NCBI RefSeq assembly: GCF_016862635.1
Contig: NZ_BONI01000016.1
Span: forward strand, 1-64,000
From: Catellatospora coxensis
GTDB taxonomy: Bacteria > Actinomycetota > Actinomycetes > Mycobacteriales > Micromonosporaceae
DNA length: 64,000 nt
Direction: 5' to 3'
Of the stretch, positions 42,069 through 51,489 are shown piece by piece. The translations under genes and the position numbers were made by a program. Within the stretch, counting starts at the first letter, position 1; each line of letters starts with the position of its first letter. Under the pieces are notes generated by a model that was given only the letters and a program-made list of their open reading frames with translations, was not told where the DNA came from and did not search any database.

Positions 42069-43351
42069 GCGTGCAGGCGTGGCTGGCGGTGGCGGTGTTC
42101 GCTGTCGCGTACGTGTTCATCGCGACCGAGTGGATCCACCGGGTCGCCGTCGCGCTCGGCGGTGCGGTGGCGATGCTGCTGATCGGCGCGACCGACGCCG
42201 AGCACGCGTTCTTCTCCGAAGAGTCGGGCATCGACTGGAACGTCATCTTCCTGCTGATCGGCATGATGCTGATCGTGGCGGTGCTGCGCCGTACGGGCCT
42301 GTTCGAGTATCTGGCGATCTGGTCGGTCAAGCGGGCCGGCGGGCGGCCGTACCCGGTGATGGTGATCCTGGTGCTGATCACCGCCGTGGCGTCGGCGGGC
42401 CTGGACAACGTGACGACGGTGCTGCTGGTCGCGCCGGTGACGCTGTTCGTGTGCGACAAGCTCGGGCTGCCGGCGGCGCCGTTCCTGATCGCCGAGGTGA
42501 TGGCGTCCAACATCGGCGGCGCGGCCACGCTGATCGGCGACCCGCCGAACATCATCATCGCGAGCAAGTCCGGTTTGACGTTCAACGACTTCCTCAACGT
42601 CATGGGCCCGATCGTGCTGGTCCTGCTGGTGGTGTTCCTCGGGTTGTGCCGGTGGCTGTTCCGTGACGCGTTCCGCCACGACAGTGCCAAGGTCGCCGCG
42701 GTGATGGCGATGCGTGAACGGGAGGCGATCCGCGACCCGCGGCTGCTGATGATCAGTCTGGTGTTCCTCGCGGCGGTGCTGGGTGCGTTCATGCTGCACT
42801 CGGCGCTTCATCTGGAGCCGTCGGTGGTGGCGATGGTCGGCGGCCTGATGCTGCTGGCCGCCTCGCGGCTCGACCCGGACGAGGTCGCCAAGGACGTCGA
42901 GTGGCACACCCTCGTCTTCTTCGCCGGGCTGTTCATCATGGTCGGCGCGCTCGTGCACACGGGGGTCATCGGGCAGCTGTCCCAGGCCGCGACGGAGGCG
43001 GTCGAGGGCAAGCTGTGGGGCGCGACGGTGCTGCTGGTCGGGGCCTCGGCCGTGCTGTCGGCGATCGTCGACAACATCCCGTACGTCGCCACGATGAGCC
43101 CGATCGTCGCCGACCTGGTCAAGGCCGACGGCACGCCGCAGGGCAACGTACTGTGGTGGGCCCTAGCCCTCGGCGCCGATCTGGGCGGCAACGCGACCGC
43201 GATCGGCGCGTCGGCCAACGTCGTCGTGCTCGGCATCGCCGAACGCGCCGGCAAGAAGATCAGCTTCTGGGAGTTCACGAAGTACGGCCTGGTCGTCACC
43301 GTGATCACGGTGGCGATCTGCATTCCGTACCTGTGGCTGCGCTTCTTCTGA
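42065..43351 (+). CDS. Ion transporter (IT) superfamily permease, ArsB/NhaD/SLC13-like
   Basis: A 428-residue permease with about 11 helices in two inverted repeats. Signature loops are SAGLDNVTTVLLVAPVTLF, ASNIGGAATLIGDPPNIIIAS and the matching SAIVDNIPYVATMSP, GGNATAIGASANVVVLG. The acidic and Pro-Pro-Asn loop fits NhaD-like Na+/H+ antiporters or anion symporters. It is co-translated with the CBS protein. Confidence 0.9.
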   Translation: MSVQAWLAVAVFAVAYVFIATEWIHRVAVALGGAVAMLLIGATDAEHAFFSEESGIDWNVIFLLIGMMLIVAVLRRTGLFEYLAIWSVKRAGGRPYPVMVILVLITAVASAGLDNVTTVLLVAPVTLFVCDKLGLPAAPFLIAEVMASNIGGAATLIGDPPNIIIASKSGLTFNDFLNVMGPIVLVLLVVFLGLCRWLFRDAFRHDSAKVAAVMAMREREAIRDPRLLMISLVFLAAVLGAFMLHSALHLEPSVVAMVGGLMLLAASRLDPDEVAKDVEWHTLVFFAGLFIMVGALVHTGVIGQLSQAATEAVEGKLWGATVLLVGASAVLSAIVDNIPYVATMSPIVADLVKADGTPQGNVLWWALALGADLGGNATAIGASANVVVLGIAERAGKKISFWEFTKYGLVVTVITVAICIPYLWLRFF

Positions 43352-43381
43352 GCCGCGGCGTCGCGGGATGCCGGCACGGTG

Positions 43382-43822
43382 TCAGGCGTGCACGAGGTCT
43401 CGCATGACCGCGTGCAGGCTCACCGCACCGTGCAGGACTCCGTCGTCGATGACCGCGACCAGTTCGCTGCCGGTGGACGCCATCAATGACGCGATCTCCA
43501 GCGCGGTGGCGTCGGAGGTGACGGCGACCAGGCGGGGTGCGGTCTCGCCCAGGCACTGCCCGACGTTTCTGCAGGTGAGCACGTCGGCGAGCGCGGCGGG
43601 AGTGTCCGCGGCTATCTGCGCCAGGATCGGGTCTTCCAGGCAGTAGGGCGGCACCGCCAGCTGGAGCACCCGTGCTCCGGGCAGAACCCGTAGGGGGCGT
43701 CCGGCGTCGTCGACGATGACGACGCCCAGCAACCCGCGTTCGGCGACACGTGTGATGACCTCGATCACCGGTGTGGCCAGTGTGACGGTCGGGCAGGCGG
43801 TGGCCAGATCACGTGCGCGCAT
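43382..43822 (-). CDS. CBS-domain-pair protein (paralogue)
   Basis: A 146-residue paralogue of the CBS protein at 41625 with shared features ([24 protein letters not shown] versus VLPGTQVLRLAVPSYCQDDPLLAR). Both keep two CBS repeats. Start ATG 43822 follows GGAGGGGG. It is convergent with the permease and divergent from nhaA, so it may serve either. Confidence 0.88.
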   Translation of the reverse strand: MRARDLATACPTVTLATPVIEVITRVAERGLLGVVIVDDAGRPLRVLPGARVLQLAVPPYCLEDPILAQIAADTPAALADVLTCRNVGQCLGETAPRLVAVTSDATALEIASLMASTGSELVAVIDDGVLHGAVSLHAVMRDLVHA

Positions 43823-43912
43823 GGGGTGCCCCCTCCAAGCCGCGTAGCTTAGCCGCCAGGTTAGCGCAGCTCAGGGTACGGATCTGCGGCCCGGCACCGG
43901 GGATTTCTTGGG

Positions 43913-43948
43913 TACGGTGGTGGTGGAGTGCCGGGAAGCCTGGTCGGC
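43913..43948 (+). promoter_or_regulatory. -10 box plus shared leader element, copy 4
   Basis: -10 TACGGT (43913-43918) is followed after 11 nt by GCCGGGAAGCCTGGTCGGC (43930-43948), one base different from the other three copies. No good -35 is visible. It ends 29 nt before the nhaA ATG. Confidence 0.75.
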
Positions 43949-43977
43949 GGACATCGGTGACGAACGGAAGGAATCGC

Positions 43978-45291
43978 ATGGACCCGTCGACCCGCAAGGT
44001 TGTGATCTTCGGAAGGGGCTCCTGGTCCGAGCGCCGCCGGCTGGCGGACATTCTGCGGCTGGAGACCGTGGGCGGCGCCCTGCTGCTGGCCGCGGCCGTC
44101 GTGGCGCTGATCTGGGCCAACTCTCCCTGGGCCGCGTCATATGAGGCGGTGCGTGCCTACGAGGTCGGCCCGGCCGGCCTGCACCTGCACCTTCCGCTGG
44201 GCGTGTGGGCCGCCGACGGGCTCTTGGCGATCTTCTTCTTCGTCGCCGGGCTCGAACTGAAGCGAGAGTTCGTCGCCGGTGACCTGCGCGAGCCGAGCCG
44301 CGCGGTGGTCCCGATAGCGGCCGCCGCCGGCGGCGTGCTCCTCCCGGCGCTCATCTACACGATGGTCAACCGCGGCGATCCCGCCGCGTTGCGGGGCTGG
44401 GCGATCCCCACCGCAACCGACATCGCCTTCGCGCTGGCGGTGCTGGCCGTCGTCGGCCGCAACCTGCCATCGGCGCTGCGCACGTTCCTGCTCACCCTCG
44501 CCGTCGTCGACGACCTCATCGCCATCGTCATCATCGCCATCGTGTACACCCAGCAGTTGCTGGTGCTGCCGCTGCTGGCCGCGCTGGTGCCGCTGGCGCT
44601 GTTCGGCGTCCTCGTGCAGCGCCGATGCCGCACGCCATGGCTGCTGGTGCCACTGGCCTTCACCACGTGGACGCTCGTGCACTCCTCGGGCGTCCATGCC
44701 ACCGTGGCCGGAGTGCTGCTGGCCTTCACGGTGCCCGTGCGGCCCCGCAACGGCGAACCCGACGCCGACGATCCCGGCCTGGCCGGGCACTTCGAGCACC
44801 GCCTCCGCCCGGTGTCGGCCGGATTCGCCGTTCCGGTCTTCGCCCTGCTCACCGCCGGAGTCACGATCGGCGGGCTCAGCGGCCTGACCACCGCCCTGTC
44901 CTCACCGGTCGCGGTCGGGATCACCGCCGGGCTGGTGCTCGGCAAGACCATCGGCGTACTGCTGGCAACGGTGCTGGTCGCCCGGTTCACCGCCGCCAGG
45001 CTCGACGAAGGGCTCGCCTGGACAGATGTGCTCGGCCTGGCCATGCTCGCGGGCATCGGCTTCACCGTGTCGCTGCTCATCGGTGAGCTGTCGTTCGGCC
45101 CCGGCACCGAGACCGCCACCCAGGCCACCATCGCCGTACTGGCCGGATCGGTCTGCGCCGCGGTGCTCGCCGCGGTCGTGTTGCGGTTCCGCGACCGCGC
45201 CTATCGCCGTATCGCCGAGGCGGAAGCAGCCGACGCCGATCACGATGGCATCCCCGACGTCTACGCCGTGCGTGACGACCACGTCCGATAG
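43978..45291 (+). CDS. nhaA: Na+/H+ antiporter NhaA
   Basis: A 437-residue NhaA with 12 helices. The catalytic and binding Asp residues are all present: [15 protein letters not shown] (Asp133 equivalent) and [17 protein letters not shown] (Asp163/164 equivalents). The fourth-helix region [18 protein letters not shown] is also present. The C-terminal about 40 residues are acidic ([14 protein letters not shown]). ATG 43978 follows GGAAGGA. Its leader contains the shared element. Confidence 0.95.
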   Translation: MDPSTRKVVIFGRGSWSERRRLADILRLETVGGALLLAAAVVALIWANSPWAASYEAVRAYEVGPAGLHLHLPLGVWAADGLLAIFFFVAGLELKREFVAGDLREPSRAVVPIAAAAGGVLLPALIYTMVNRGDPAALRGWAIPTATDIAFALAVLAVVGRNLPSALRTFLLTLAVVDDLIAIVIIAIVYTQQLLVLPLLAALVPLALFGVLVQRRCRTPWLLVPLAFTTWTLVHSSGVHATVAGVLLAFTVPVRPRNGEPDADDPGLAGHFEHRLRPVSAGFAVPVFALLTAGVTIGGLSGLTTALSSPVAVGITAGLVLGKTIGVLLATVLVARFTAARLDEGLAWTDVLGLAMLAGIGFTVSLLIGELSFGPGTETATQATIAVLAGSVCAAVLAAVVLRFRDRAYRRIAEAEAADADHDGIPDVYAVRDDHVR

Positions 45292-45310
45292 GCCCCGGTG
45301 GCCGGCTCTT

Positions 45311-45326
45311 CCGTGCCTGAGCACGG
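45311..45326. terminator. Small hairpin between convergent genes
   Basis: CCGTGC-CTGA-GCACGG, 6-bp stem, just after nhaA and before the end of the convergent membrane-protein gene. Confidence 0.45.
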
Positions 45327-45353
45327 CAACGGGCCGGGTTGGCCGGTGTCCGG

Positions 45354-45779
45354 TCACTCGTCGGGAGAGGCGGGTCGTCCGGGGCGGTGGAGCAGGTCCT
45401 CGATCTCGCGGTCCAGTGCCGCGTCGTCGCGTACGTGGCGCAGCCACCGCTGACCCAGCCCCAGGCCGAACGCTGCCAGCAGCACCGAAAGGTGCCAGCC
45501 GGTGGTGGTGCCGTCGAGCATCGGGAAGCCGTGCCGGTCGGCGAGCAGCGCCTCGAACAGCACGAAGCCGATTGTCGTGGTGAACGCGCTCGTGCGGGTG
45601 TCGGCGACGACGGCGGCGAACGCGGCGACGGCCACCGCGATCACGACCAGCTGCGCCGTGGTGTCGTCGGTGACCACGGCAGCCAGGATGGTGACCGCAG
45701 CCATCGCCGCTGCGCCGTGTCTGCAGCCGACGCCGGAGGGCGTCCACCTCACGTGCGCGTATCGCGGCCAGAGTGTCAT
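45354..45779 (-). CDS. Small membrane protein
   Basis: A 141-residue protein with about three helices (AAMAAVTILAAVVTDDTTAQLVVIAVAVAAFAAVVADT region and GWHLSVLLAAFGLGLGQRWL) and an acidic cytoplasmic tail. ATG 45779 is preceded by GGAG at 12 nt. It resembles the membrane region of sensor proteins but has no signalling domain. Family not recognised. Confidence 0.6.
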   Translation of the reverse strand: MTLWPRYAHVRWTPSGVGCRHGAAAMAAVTILAAVVTDDTTAQLVVIAVAVAAFAAVVADTRTSAFTTTIGFVLFEALLADRHGFPMLDGTTTGWHLSVLLAAFGLGLGQRWLRHVRDDAALDREIEDLLHRPGRPASPDE

Positions 45780-45906
45780 CAGTCTGGGCTCCTGCCCTGG
45801 GCACGGGCGCGAGGGATTCGGTTCACCAGGGTCAGCCCGATGCTAGCGCGTGAAGCGGCAGAACTCACGTCTCGGCGCTCGGTCACGTGCGCAGCGCTGC
45901 CGCGGC

Positions 45907-45934
45907 GGGGCCCTACCCCCGTGTGCAGGGCCCC
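45907..45934 (-). terminator. Hairpin downstream of the secreted peptidase gene
   Basis: GGGGCCCT / AGGGCCCC, 8-bp stem with a 12-nt loop, 9 nt beyond the stop codon of the gene at 45943-48555. Confidence 0.6.
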
Positions 45935-45942
45935 GGCGCGGG

Positions 45943-48555
45943 TCACTCCGCGACGACGATCATGTGGCCTTGGCCGGGGATGCCGTCCATGTTCGTCATG
46001 CTGTACATCTCGCTCGCGGTGGCCAGGTAGTGGTCGTCACGGGCGGGGTCCCACAGCACGAACTTGTCGATGCTGTAGACGCCGTTGCCGTTGTCGATGC
46101 CGGCGTAGCCCTGCACTACCAGGTAGTGCATGGTGTACGTGTCGTCGTTGTCCCACCACGGGATGTCCTTGGCCTGCACGACGATCGCGGCGGGCTGGCC
46201 CCGGTCGACCGACCCGGCGAGCTTGTTCATGACCAGCTTCCACTTGTCGCTGCCCGCGCCTTCGGCCGCATAGTCGTGGTAGACGTAGTCCAAGACCCCG
46301 GACTTCCCGGCCAGTTCGGCGTTGAGCACGTCACGCACGTCCCACGGGTTGGTGCCCAGCGAGTCGGTGCCGAGCTTCGCGGCGTAGTCGGCCTGGCTGC
46401 CCAGCGGGCTCTTGCCCAGCGACTTGAGGATGGCCTGGGTCGCGGTCGGGCCGCACCAGGTGCCGGTCTGCTGCTCCTCACCGTCGACGTTCATGGTGGC
46501 CAGCCGCAGGGTGTGCCTCCAGCCGCCGTTGATCTCGATGTCGGTGCGCAGCGTAGCGACCCGGCCGCTGGTCGAGACGAATCCCGGCCCGTCGCAGGAT
46601 CTGTCGCCGGCGTAGTACGCGGCCTGGCATGTCTGCAGCGTCAGCGTGCCGGTCGCGTCGATCATCGTGAGTTTGCCCCGGATGACGGCGGAGGTGCTCA
46701 GCGGCTGCGTGTACAGGTGCGGCTTGACGGTGCTGCCGGAGTACTCCAGGCAGCCGGTGTAGACCACGCCCGGGTACGACGACACGGCGCAGATCTCCTC
46801 GTCGGTGTCCAGGCCGTCGTTCTCGGCGTCCTGGTCGGAGACGAGGTTGGTGCCCCATTTCTTGTCCGTGGTCGGGTCGGCGACCGGCGCGACGACGGCG
46901 TAGATGTTGTCGTAGGTGTGCACGCCGGCGGGGCTGGACGGGTTGAACGGGCCGACCTTCTTGACGGTGTTGCCGTAGTTGCCCTCGATGGTGGTGATCC
47001 GGCCGTCGGGCAGCACGTCGACGACGACGCCGATGTGCTTGCTGGAGTAGTAGTCGTAGCCGTACAGCACGACGTCACCGGGACGGATGTTGGTCTTGGA
47101 GCGCAGCAGGCCCTTGTTGCGGCCCCAGGTTTCGAAGCTGCCCGAGTACGGGAAGTACACGTCGATGCCCGCCTGCTGCCAGGTCCACGACGCGAACATC
47201 GAGCACCACGGGTCGCCGCACTTGACGGCGCCGTGGTAGCCGTACGGGTTGCAGTTGTCGCCCCACTCGTCGGTGCCGAGCTGGCTGTAGGCGGCGTTGA
47301 CGATCGCCGAGCGGATGTTCGCCGAGGCGACGCTGCCCGGGTTCGGCGTGGACGGCACGGTCGGGTTGCCCGGCCCGCCGGTCGGCTTGGGGTCGCTGTC
47401 GCAGCGCGGCAGGATGATGTCCACCGAGCCGGTCGAGACGTAGAAGTCCGCGACCCACAGCCCGTCGCTGGTCTTGTCCCAGACCGCCGAGCCGCCGTAG
47501 TTGAACTCGCCGTAGGCCTGGCAGGTGATGGTGATGTAGCTGCCACCGGCGTACTTGTCGGCGACGCTGCCGGAGGACAGGCTCTTGCCGTAGTAGCCGT
47601 TGAGGGTCGTCTTGGCCAGGAAGCGGTTGCCGCCGCCGCCGGAGGGCCCGTCGCTGTCGCACTGGCGCATCACCAGGCCGGACGATCCGGTGATGACGTA
47701 GAAGTCGGCGATCCACAGCCCGTCGCTGGTCAGGTCCCAGACCGCCGAGCCGCCGTAGTTGACCTGCCCGTAAGCCTGGCACATGACGGTGACGTAAGAG
47801 CCCTCGCGGTACTTGTCGGTGACGCTGCCCGAGGTCAGGCTCTTCTCGAAGTAGCCGTTGAGGGTCGTGCGGACCTTGAACTGGGTGCCGCCGCTGTGGT
47901 TGGTGCCGCTGCCGCCGCTGATGCCCAGCGACGAACACAGCGGCACCCCGCTGATGCGGCCGCTGGTGCCGGTGGTGACGTAGGCGTCGGGCACCCAGTA
48001 CCCGTCGGTGGTGTAGATCCACAGCGTGGAGCCGCCGGTGCTGACACCGTAGTCCTGGCAGCGCACGTACAGGGAGCTGCCGTCGGGGTAGGCGTCGACG
48101 CGGATGCGGTCGGCCGGGTCGGCGCTGCCGCGGCCGTCGATGGCGAACTTCACCGGGTACGGCCCGGAGTTGGAGCCGCCGGTCGTCGGGGTGCCGTTGA
48201 TGCCGATGGACAGGCAGCGTGGCACGCCGGCGACGAAGCCGCTGGTGCCGGTGCGGATGTAGGCGTCGGGGATCCAGTAGCCCTCGCGGGTGTAGTCCCA
48301 GATGGTGCTGCCGCCGGCGGACAGGCCGGTGTCCTGGCAGCGTACATAGACCTGCTCACCCGTGGTGTACAGATCGGTCGCGGTGCGGTTGTTCGGGTCC
48401 ATGCTGCCGCGGCCGTCGATCGCCGTGGTGGCCGGGTACGGGCCGTACAGCGGGAAGGTCGGATCGGCCTGTGCGGGGGACGCGATCGCCACGGCGGCGG
48501 CCAGTGCCAGGCAGGCACTGACCGTGGTGGCGAGCACGCGTTGCAGTGCGCGCAA
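45943..48555 (-). CDS. Secreted four-repeat protein with CHAP and C39-like cysteine-peptidase domains
   Basis: 870 residues with a classic signal peptide (cleavage near ASPAQA-D). Four beta-rich SH3-like repeats of about 90 residues follow as two pairs (SLYVRCQDYGVSTGGSTLWIY type and YVTVMCQAYGQVNYGGSAVWD type). Then comes a CHAP-like amidase domain (about 425-570: DPWCSMFASWTW Cys, SKHIGVVVD His, IEGNYGNTVKKVG). The C-terminal domain (about 690-870) is C39-like: TWCGPTATQAILKSLG Cys, YTMHYLVVQGY His, FVLWDPARD Asp. TTG 48555 is the start, with GGAG 8 nt upstream. Cell-wall hydrolysis is likely. Confidence 0.85.
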   Translation of the reverse strand: MRALQRVLATTVSACLALAAAVAIASPAQADPTFPLYGPYPATTAIDGRGSMDPNNRTATDLYTTGEQVYVRCQDTGLSAGGSTIWDYTREGYWIPDAYIRTGTSGFVAGVPRCLSIGINGTPTTGGSNSGPYPVKFAIDGRGSADPADRIRVDAYPDGSSLYVRCQDYGVSTGGSTLWIYTTDGYWVPDAYVTTGTSGRISGVPLCSSLGISGGSGTNHSGGTQFKVRTTLNGYFEKSLTSGSVTDKYREGSYVTVMCQAYGQVNYGGSAVWDLTSDGLWIADFYVITGSSGLVMRQCDSDGPSGGGGNRFLAKTTLNGYYGKSLSSGSVADKYAGGSYITITCQAYGEFNYGGSAVWDKTSDGLWVADFYVSTGSVDIILPRCDSDPKPTGGPGNPTVPSTPNPGSVASANIRSAIVNAAYSQLGTDEWGDNCNPYGYHGAVKCGDPWCSMFASWTWQQAGIDVYFPYSGSFETWGRNKGLLRSKTNIRPGDVVLYGYDYYSSKHIGVVVDVLPDGRITTIEGNYGNTVKKVGPFNPSSPAGVHTYDNIYAVVAPVADPTTDKKWGTNLVSDQDAENDGLDTDEEICAVSSYPGVVYTGCLEYSGSTVKPHLYTQPLSTSAVIRGKLTMIDATGTLTLQTCQAAYYAGDRSCDGPGFVSTSGRVATLRTDIEINGGWRHTLRLATMNVDGEEQQTGTWCGPTATQAILKSLGKSPLGSQADYAAKLGTDSLGTNPWDVRDVLNAELAGKSGVLDYVYHDYAAEGAGSDKWKLVMNKLAGSVDRGQPAAIVVQAKDIPWWDNDDTYTMHYLVVQGYAGIDNGNGVYSIDKFVLWDPARDDHYLATASEMYSMTNMDGIPGQGHMIVVAE

Positions 48556-48760
48556 CGGTGTTGCTCCGTTTCGGGGGGTGGTGCGATCAGGGCGCCGTCG
48601 CCCATTTGATCATCAGACCGCAGCACCGTATCCTGATGAGACCGATCATGGAAACCTTGTGCGTATTTTTCATGACCTCGACATAAATGATGGACATTAA
48701 TCGCACCGGGGTTCGCACTGGCCGTTCTCACCGCTCCGGCGTAACGCGGGGCGTTGGGCT

Positions 48761-48776
48761 GTCACGGAACTGTCAT
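48761..48776 (+). promoter_or_regulatory. Direct-repeat box (GTCAC-N6-GTCAT), copy 1
   Basis: GTCACGGAACTGTCAT, 64 nt before the STAS gene at 48841, same strand. One of seven such boxes in 48.7-63.7 kb; the GTnAC-N6-GTnAC layout is that of OmpR-family regulators such as AfsQ1/MtrA. Confidence 0.7.
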
Positions 48777-48840
48777 GGTTCTGCTGCGTGTTCGCCGGGT
48801 CAGCCCGACATCCTCGCCGTAGCGGTCGGAGTCGACGGGA

Positions 48841-49287
48841 GTGCTTCATAGTGGAGCCGAGTTGCTGAGGGTCTGGTCTCGACACGGACCGGCGGGCACG
48901 GTCCTGACCGTGACGGGACGGCTGGACGCCACCACGGCTGGGACGTTGGCCCGACTGCTCGGCGAACGGCTTCGCCACGACTGCCGCACGGCGATCATCG
49001 TCGACGTCGGCGGCTTGGACTCCATCAGCGTGGCCGGGGTGGGCGTTCTCACGCTCTTTCACGCCGCGGCGAGCCGATTGGGCGTGCCGCTGCGCGTGCT
49101 CCGGCCCAGCAGCGCGGTCCGCGCCATGATCGATGCCAGCGGCAGCGGCATGCTGGCGGCAGCCGTGCGATCGGCTGGCCCGCTGCGGTGGCGACAGGCA
49201 CGGTGCCGCGCACGCCGGAGTCTGGATCAGCCGGTGCGGACTTCTCGGCGCCGGCACTCTGGTGGCTGCCACATGCCGGCGCGCTAA
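48841..49287 (+). CDS. STAS-domain protein with basic tail
   Basis: About 148 residues from GTG 48841. STAS domain at about 15-108 (GTVLTVTGRLDATTAGTLARLL, IIVDVGGLDSISVAGVGVLTLF). The phosphorylation loop has become S-V-A-G with no acceptor Ser at the usual place. The last about 35 residues are Arg-rich with Cys (RWRQARCRARRSLDQPVRTSRRRH). It is a single gene behind a direct-repeat box. Confidence 0.75.
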   Translation: MLHSGAELLRVWSRHGPAGTVLTVTGRLDATTAGTLARLLGERLRHDCRTAIIVDVGGLDSISVAGVGVLTLFHAAASRLGVPLRVLRPSSAVRAMIDASGSGMLAAAVRSAGPLRWRQARCRARRSLDQPVRTSRRRHSGGCHMPAR

Positions 49288-49485
49288 CAGTGCGGCACCT
49301 CCGATCGCTCGCCGAAGCCAGACGTGATGCGGGTGCTCAGGCGGGACCGGAGCTGTCGGAAATCCGCTCTGCCATATGGGCGGATGTTGCCATCGCCACT
49401 GCGGGTGATCTGCTGTGTACCGCACCGATCTCGGATGCGCAGATCGCATCCGAAATGGACATCGGACACTAACCTAGGAGGGCTG

Positions 49486-51381
49486 GTGACCCGTCACCGT
49501 GCCGTCGCTGCGACCCTGGTCGTGGCTCTCGTCACCGCAATTGCGGCCGCATGTTCCGACGACGGCGACTTCGCGGAGTCGGGTACCGCTACCGGAGTCG
49601 TCGTCTCAGGGCCTAACCGGGCCCGCGGGGGCGACCTCAAGATCTCGGAGGCGGCGGACCCGCCGTCGATGCCGCCAGGCTTCCGGCAGGTGGGCAAGGT
49701 GACCCACATCGCGGGCAGGCTCAAGGATTACGTCACCATCACCTTACCGATCCCCCCGGAGGTCGGCGCGGCGCAACTGCCCGAGCTGCGGGTGATGCGC
49801 CACGACGGCAAGGCCTGGGGCGCGATCGTGCCGCAGCAGATCGACATAGACCGGCGCCAGGTGAAGGTCACCACAAATGCGTTCTCCCTCTGGAGCCTGA
49901 GCACCTGGGACGTCGAGCAGGCCGCTGCCGACTTCCTGGCCGGCTCCCGGAACCTGCTCAGCAGCGGCGGGTGGTGGATTCTGGGCTCCGTGGGCAAGTT
50001 CGCGGTCAACCCTCCGATCACCGAATGCCGCTACCCGGCGCTGACGCTGCAGATTGATCTGTCGTCGTTCGTCGACGACGCGATCGCCTGCCCGAAGTTC
50101 CTGCCCGACGACAGGGAGCGGCACACCTACCGGCTGCATCTGAGCAACCTTCGCGGGTTCCCGGTGATGATGCGGCTGCCCCGCGGCGTCACTGCGCACG
50201 CGGTGACGCCGCAGGCGGCCAACCCGATCTCGCAGCTGCTGGCCTATGTAGGGGCCCGCCACGGCATGGCGGTCCTCCCCGGCGGAGGCGAACTGGTGCT
50301 GACGGTCAACGCGCTCGACCTGCCCAAGGATGCCCGGATCTCCGGTGCGCTGGACCTGACCGGCGTCGTGCTGGACACCGGCGTAGCGATCATCCGCTTG
50401 GTCACCGGATACGAGTGGAACGACGAGGTCATCAAGGCGATGGGCGAGGCCCAGGAATTCGCCGACGCGGTCGCGTGTGTGATGGACCAGAGCGAGGGCA
50501 TCGCCAAGCGGATCAGCGGTATGAGCGCCGGTCAGCTGGCACGGGAGCTGTCGTACTCAGCCGCGGCGTGCATGTCGACCGAGCTCATCGTGCGGGCGGT
50601 GTCGGTCTACGCCAAGTTCCAGCACCAGGTGTACAACGAGGACCAGGCACTGCAGGAGGCCCTGCGGACCGCCGTGCGCCGGGTGGTCGCGATCATCGAG
50701 AACGCCCCGGCGCTGACCCAGATAGTGGCGACGATGCTGGCGGCGCGCAGCGGCCGGACGACGTTCACACTGGCGATGACTCTGCAGGACCCGGCGGTGG
50801 ACGCCCTGTACCGGGCGCTGCCCACGCCGGGGTCCGGCGGATTCCGGCGTGGATACGGCCCCTCGGCCGGGCCGGCGAACGGCGGACAGCTCACGTTCGC
50901 CGGCACGCCGTGCATCGCCGACGAACGGCCCCAGTCGTGGGCGGCCTGGACCCACGCCGCCGCCTACGGCCGCTACGACCGCGACGGTGTCTACGCCGTG
51001 TCGGTGCAGGTGGCCTACATCAAGCCCGAACACAAGGCGGCCGTACGGGACCTGTTCACCTACCTGGCGGGCAGCACGGCACGATGCGAGCACCGCGCCG
51101 ACGGAGACATCGTCGAGCTGGACAACTACGACAGCAGGCAGTACGGCAGCGTCACCGACTACCGGGTCGGGATCGCCGGCTGGGAGAACAGTGAGTCCTT
51201 CCGCTACGGGGTCGCCGCCGCCTTCGACCCGACCAAGAGTCTGGTAGTGCATGTCAGCGTCAGCGCCGACACCTACGCCGACGTCGATGCCGATGACATC
51301 AAGGAAGCGCTGGCCGAGGCCCTCGACTATGTCGTCAACAAGCTCGATGTGTCCCTGGGAACGACGTACCTGCCGCGGTAG
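49486..51381 (+). CDS. Large uncharacterised lipoprotein
   Basis: 631 residues. GTG 49486 follows a strong TAGGAGG site and gives a lipoprotein signal (ATLVVALVTAIAAAC, Cys about 25). The mature part starts with a beta-sandwich-like segment (VTITLPIPPEVGAAQLPELRVMRHDGKAWGAIVP). A helical middle follows, and the C-terminal domain (about 455-630) is rich in alternating strands (AYGRYDRDGVYAVSVQVAYI, VTDYRVGIAGWENSESFRYGVAAAF). No catalytic motif was recognised. It is probably anchored on the outer face of the membrane. Confidence 0.75.
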   Translation: MTRHRAVAATLVVALVTAIAAACSDDGDFAESGTATGVVVSGPNRARGGDLKISEAADPPSMPPGFRQVGKVTHIAGRLKDYVTITLPIPPEVGAAQLPELRVMRHDGKAWGAIVPQQIDIDRRQVKVTTNAFSLWSLSTWDVEQAAADFLAGSRNLLSSGGWWILGSVGKFAVNPPITECRYPALTLQIDLSSFVDDAIACPKFLPDDRERHTYRLHLSNLRGFPVMMRLPRGVTAHAVTPQAANPISQLLAYVGARHGMAVLPGGGELVLTVNALDLPKDARISGALDLTGVVLDTGVAIIRLVTGYEWNDEVIKAMGEAQEFADAVACVMDQSEGIAKRISGMSAGQLARELSYSAAACMSTELIVRAVSVYAKFQHQVYNEDQALQEALRTAVRRVVAIIENAPALTQIVATMLAARSGRTTFTLAMTLQDPAVDALYRALPTPGSGGFRRGYGPSAGPANGGQLTFAGTPCIADERPQSWAAWTHAAAYGRYDRDGVYAVSVQVAYIKPEHKAAVRDLFTYLAGSTARCEHRADGDIVELDNYDSRQYGSVTDYRVGIAGWENSESFRYGVAAAFDPTKSLVVHVSVSADTYADVDADDIKEALAEALDYVVNKLDVSLGTTYLPR

Positions 51382-51489
51382 CGGGTGGCGGGCTTCGGCG
51401 TGCGACGTTCTCTCGTCTGCCGGAGCCCGCCACCAGCCGTGACGTCGCAGCGGTGTCGCGTTCTTCTCGTAGCTGTTTGTCGGGTGGGT

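Noticed and set aside
32849-43948. The repeated 19-nt element as an insertion-sequence end or dispersed repeat
   Set aside because: All four copies have the same orientation and spacing to a -10 box and to a gene, flanks differ, and there are no target duplications. That pattern fits regulation rather than mobility.
49324-49485. 54-codon 5' extension of the large lipoprotein
   Set aside because: It would bury the signal peptide; GTG 49486 with a strong TAGGAGG site gives a proper lipoprotein signal.
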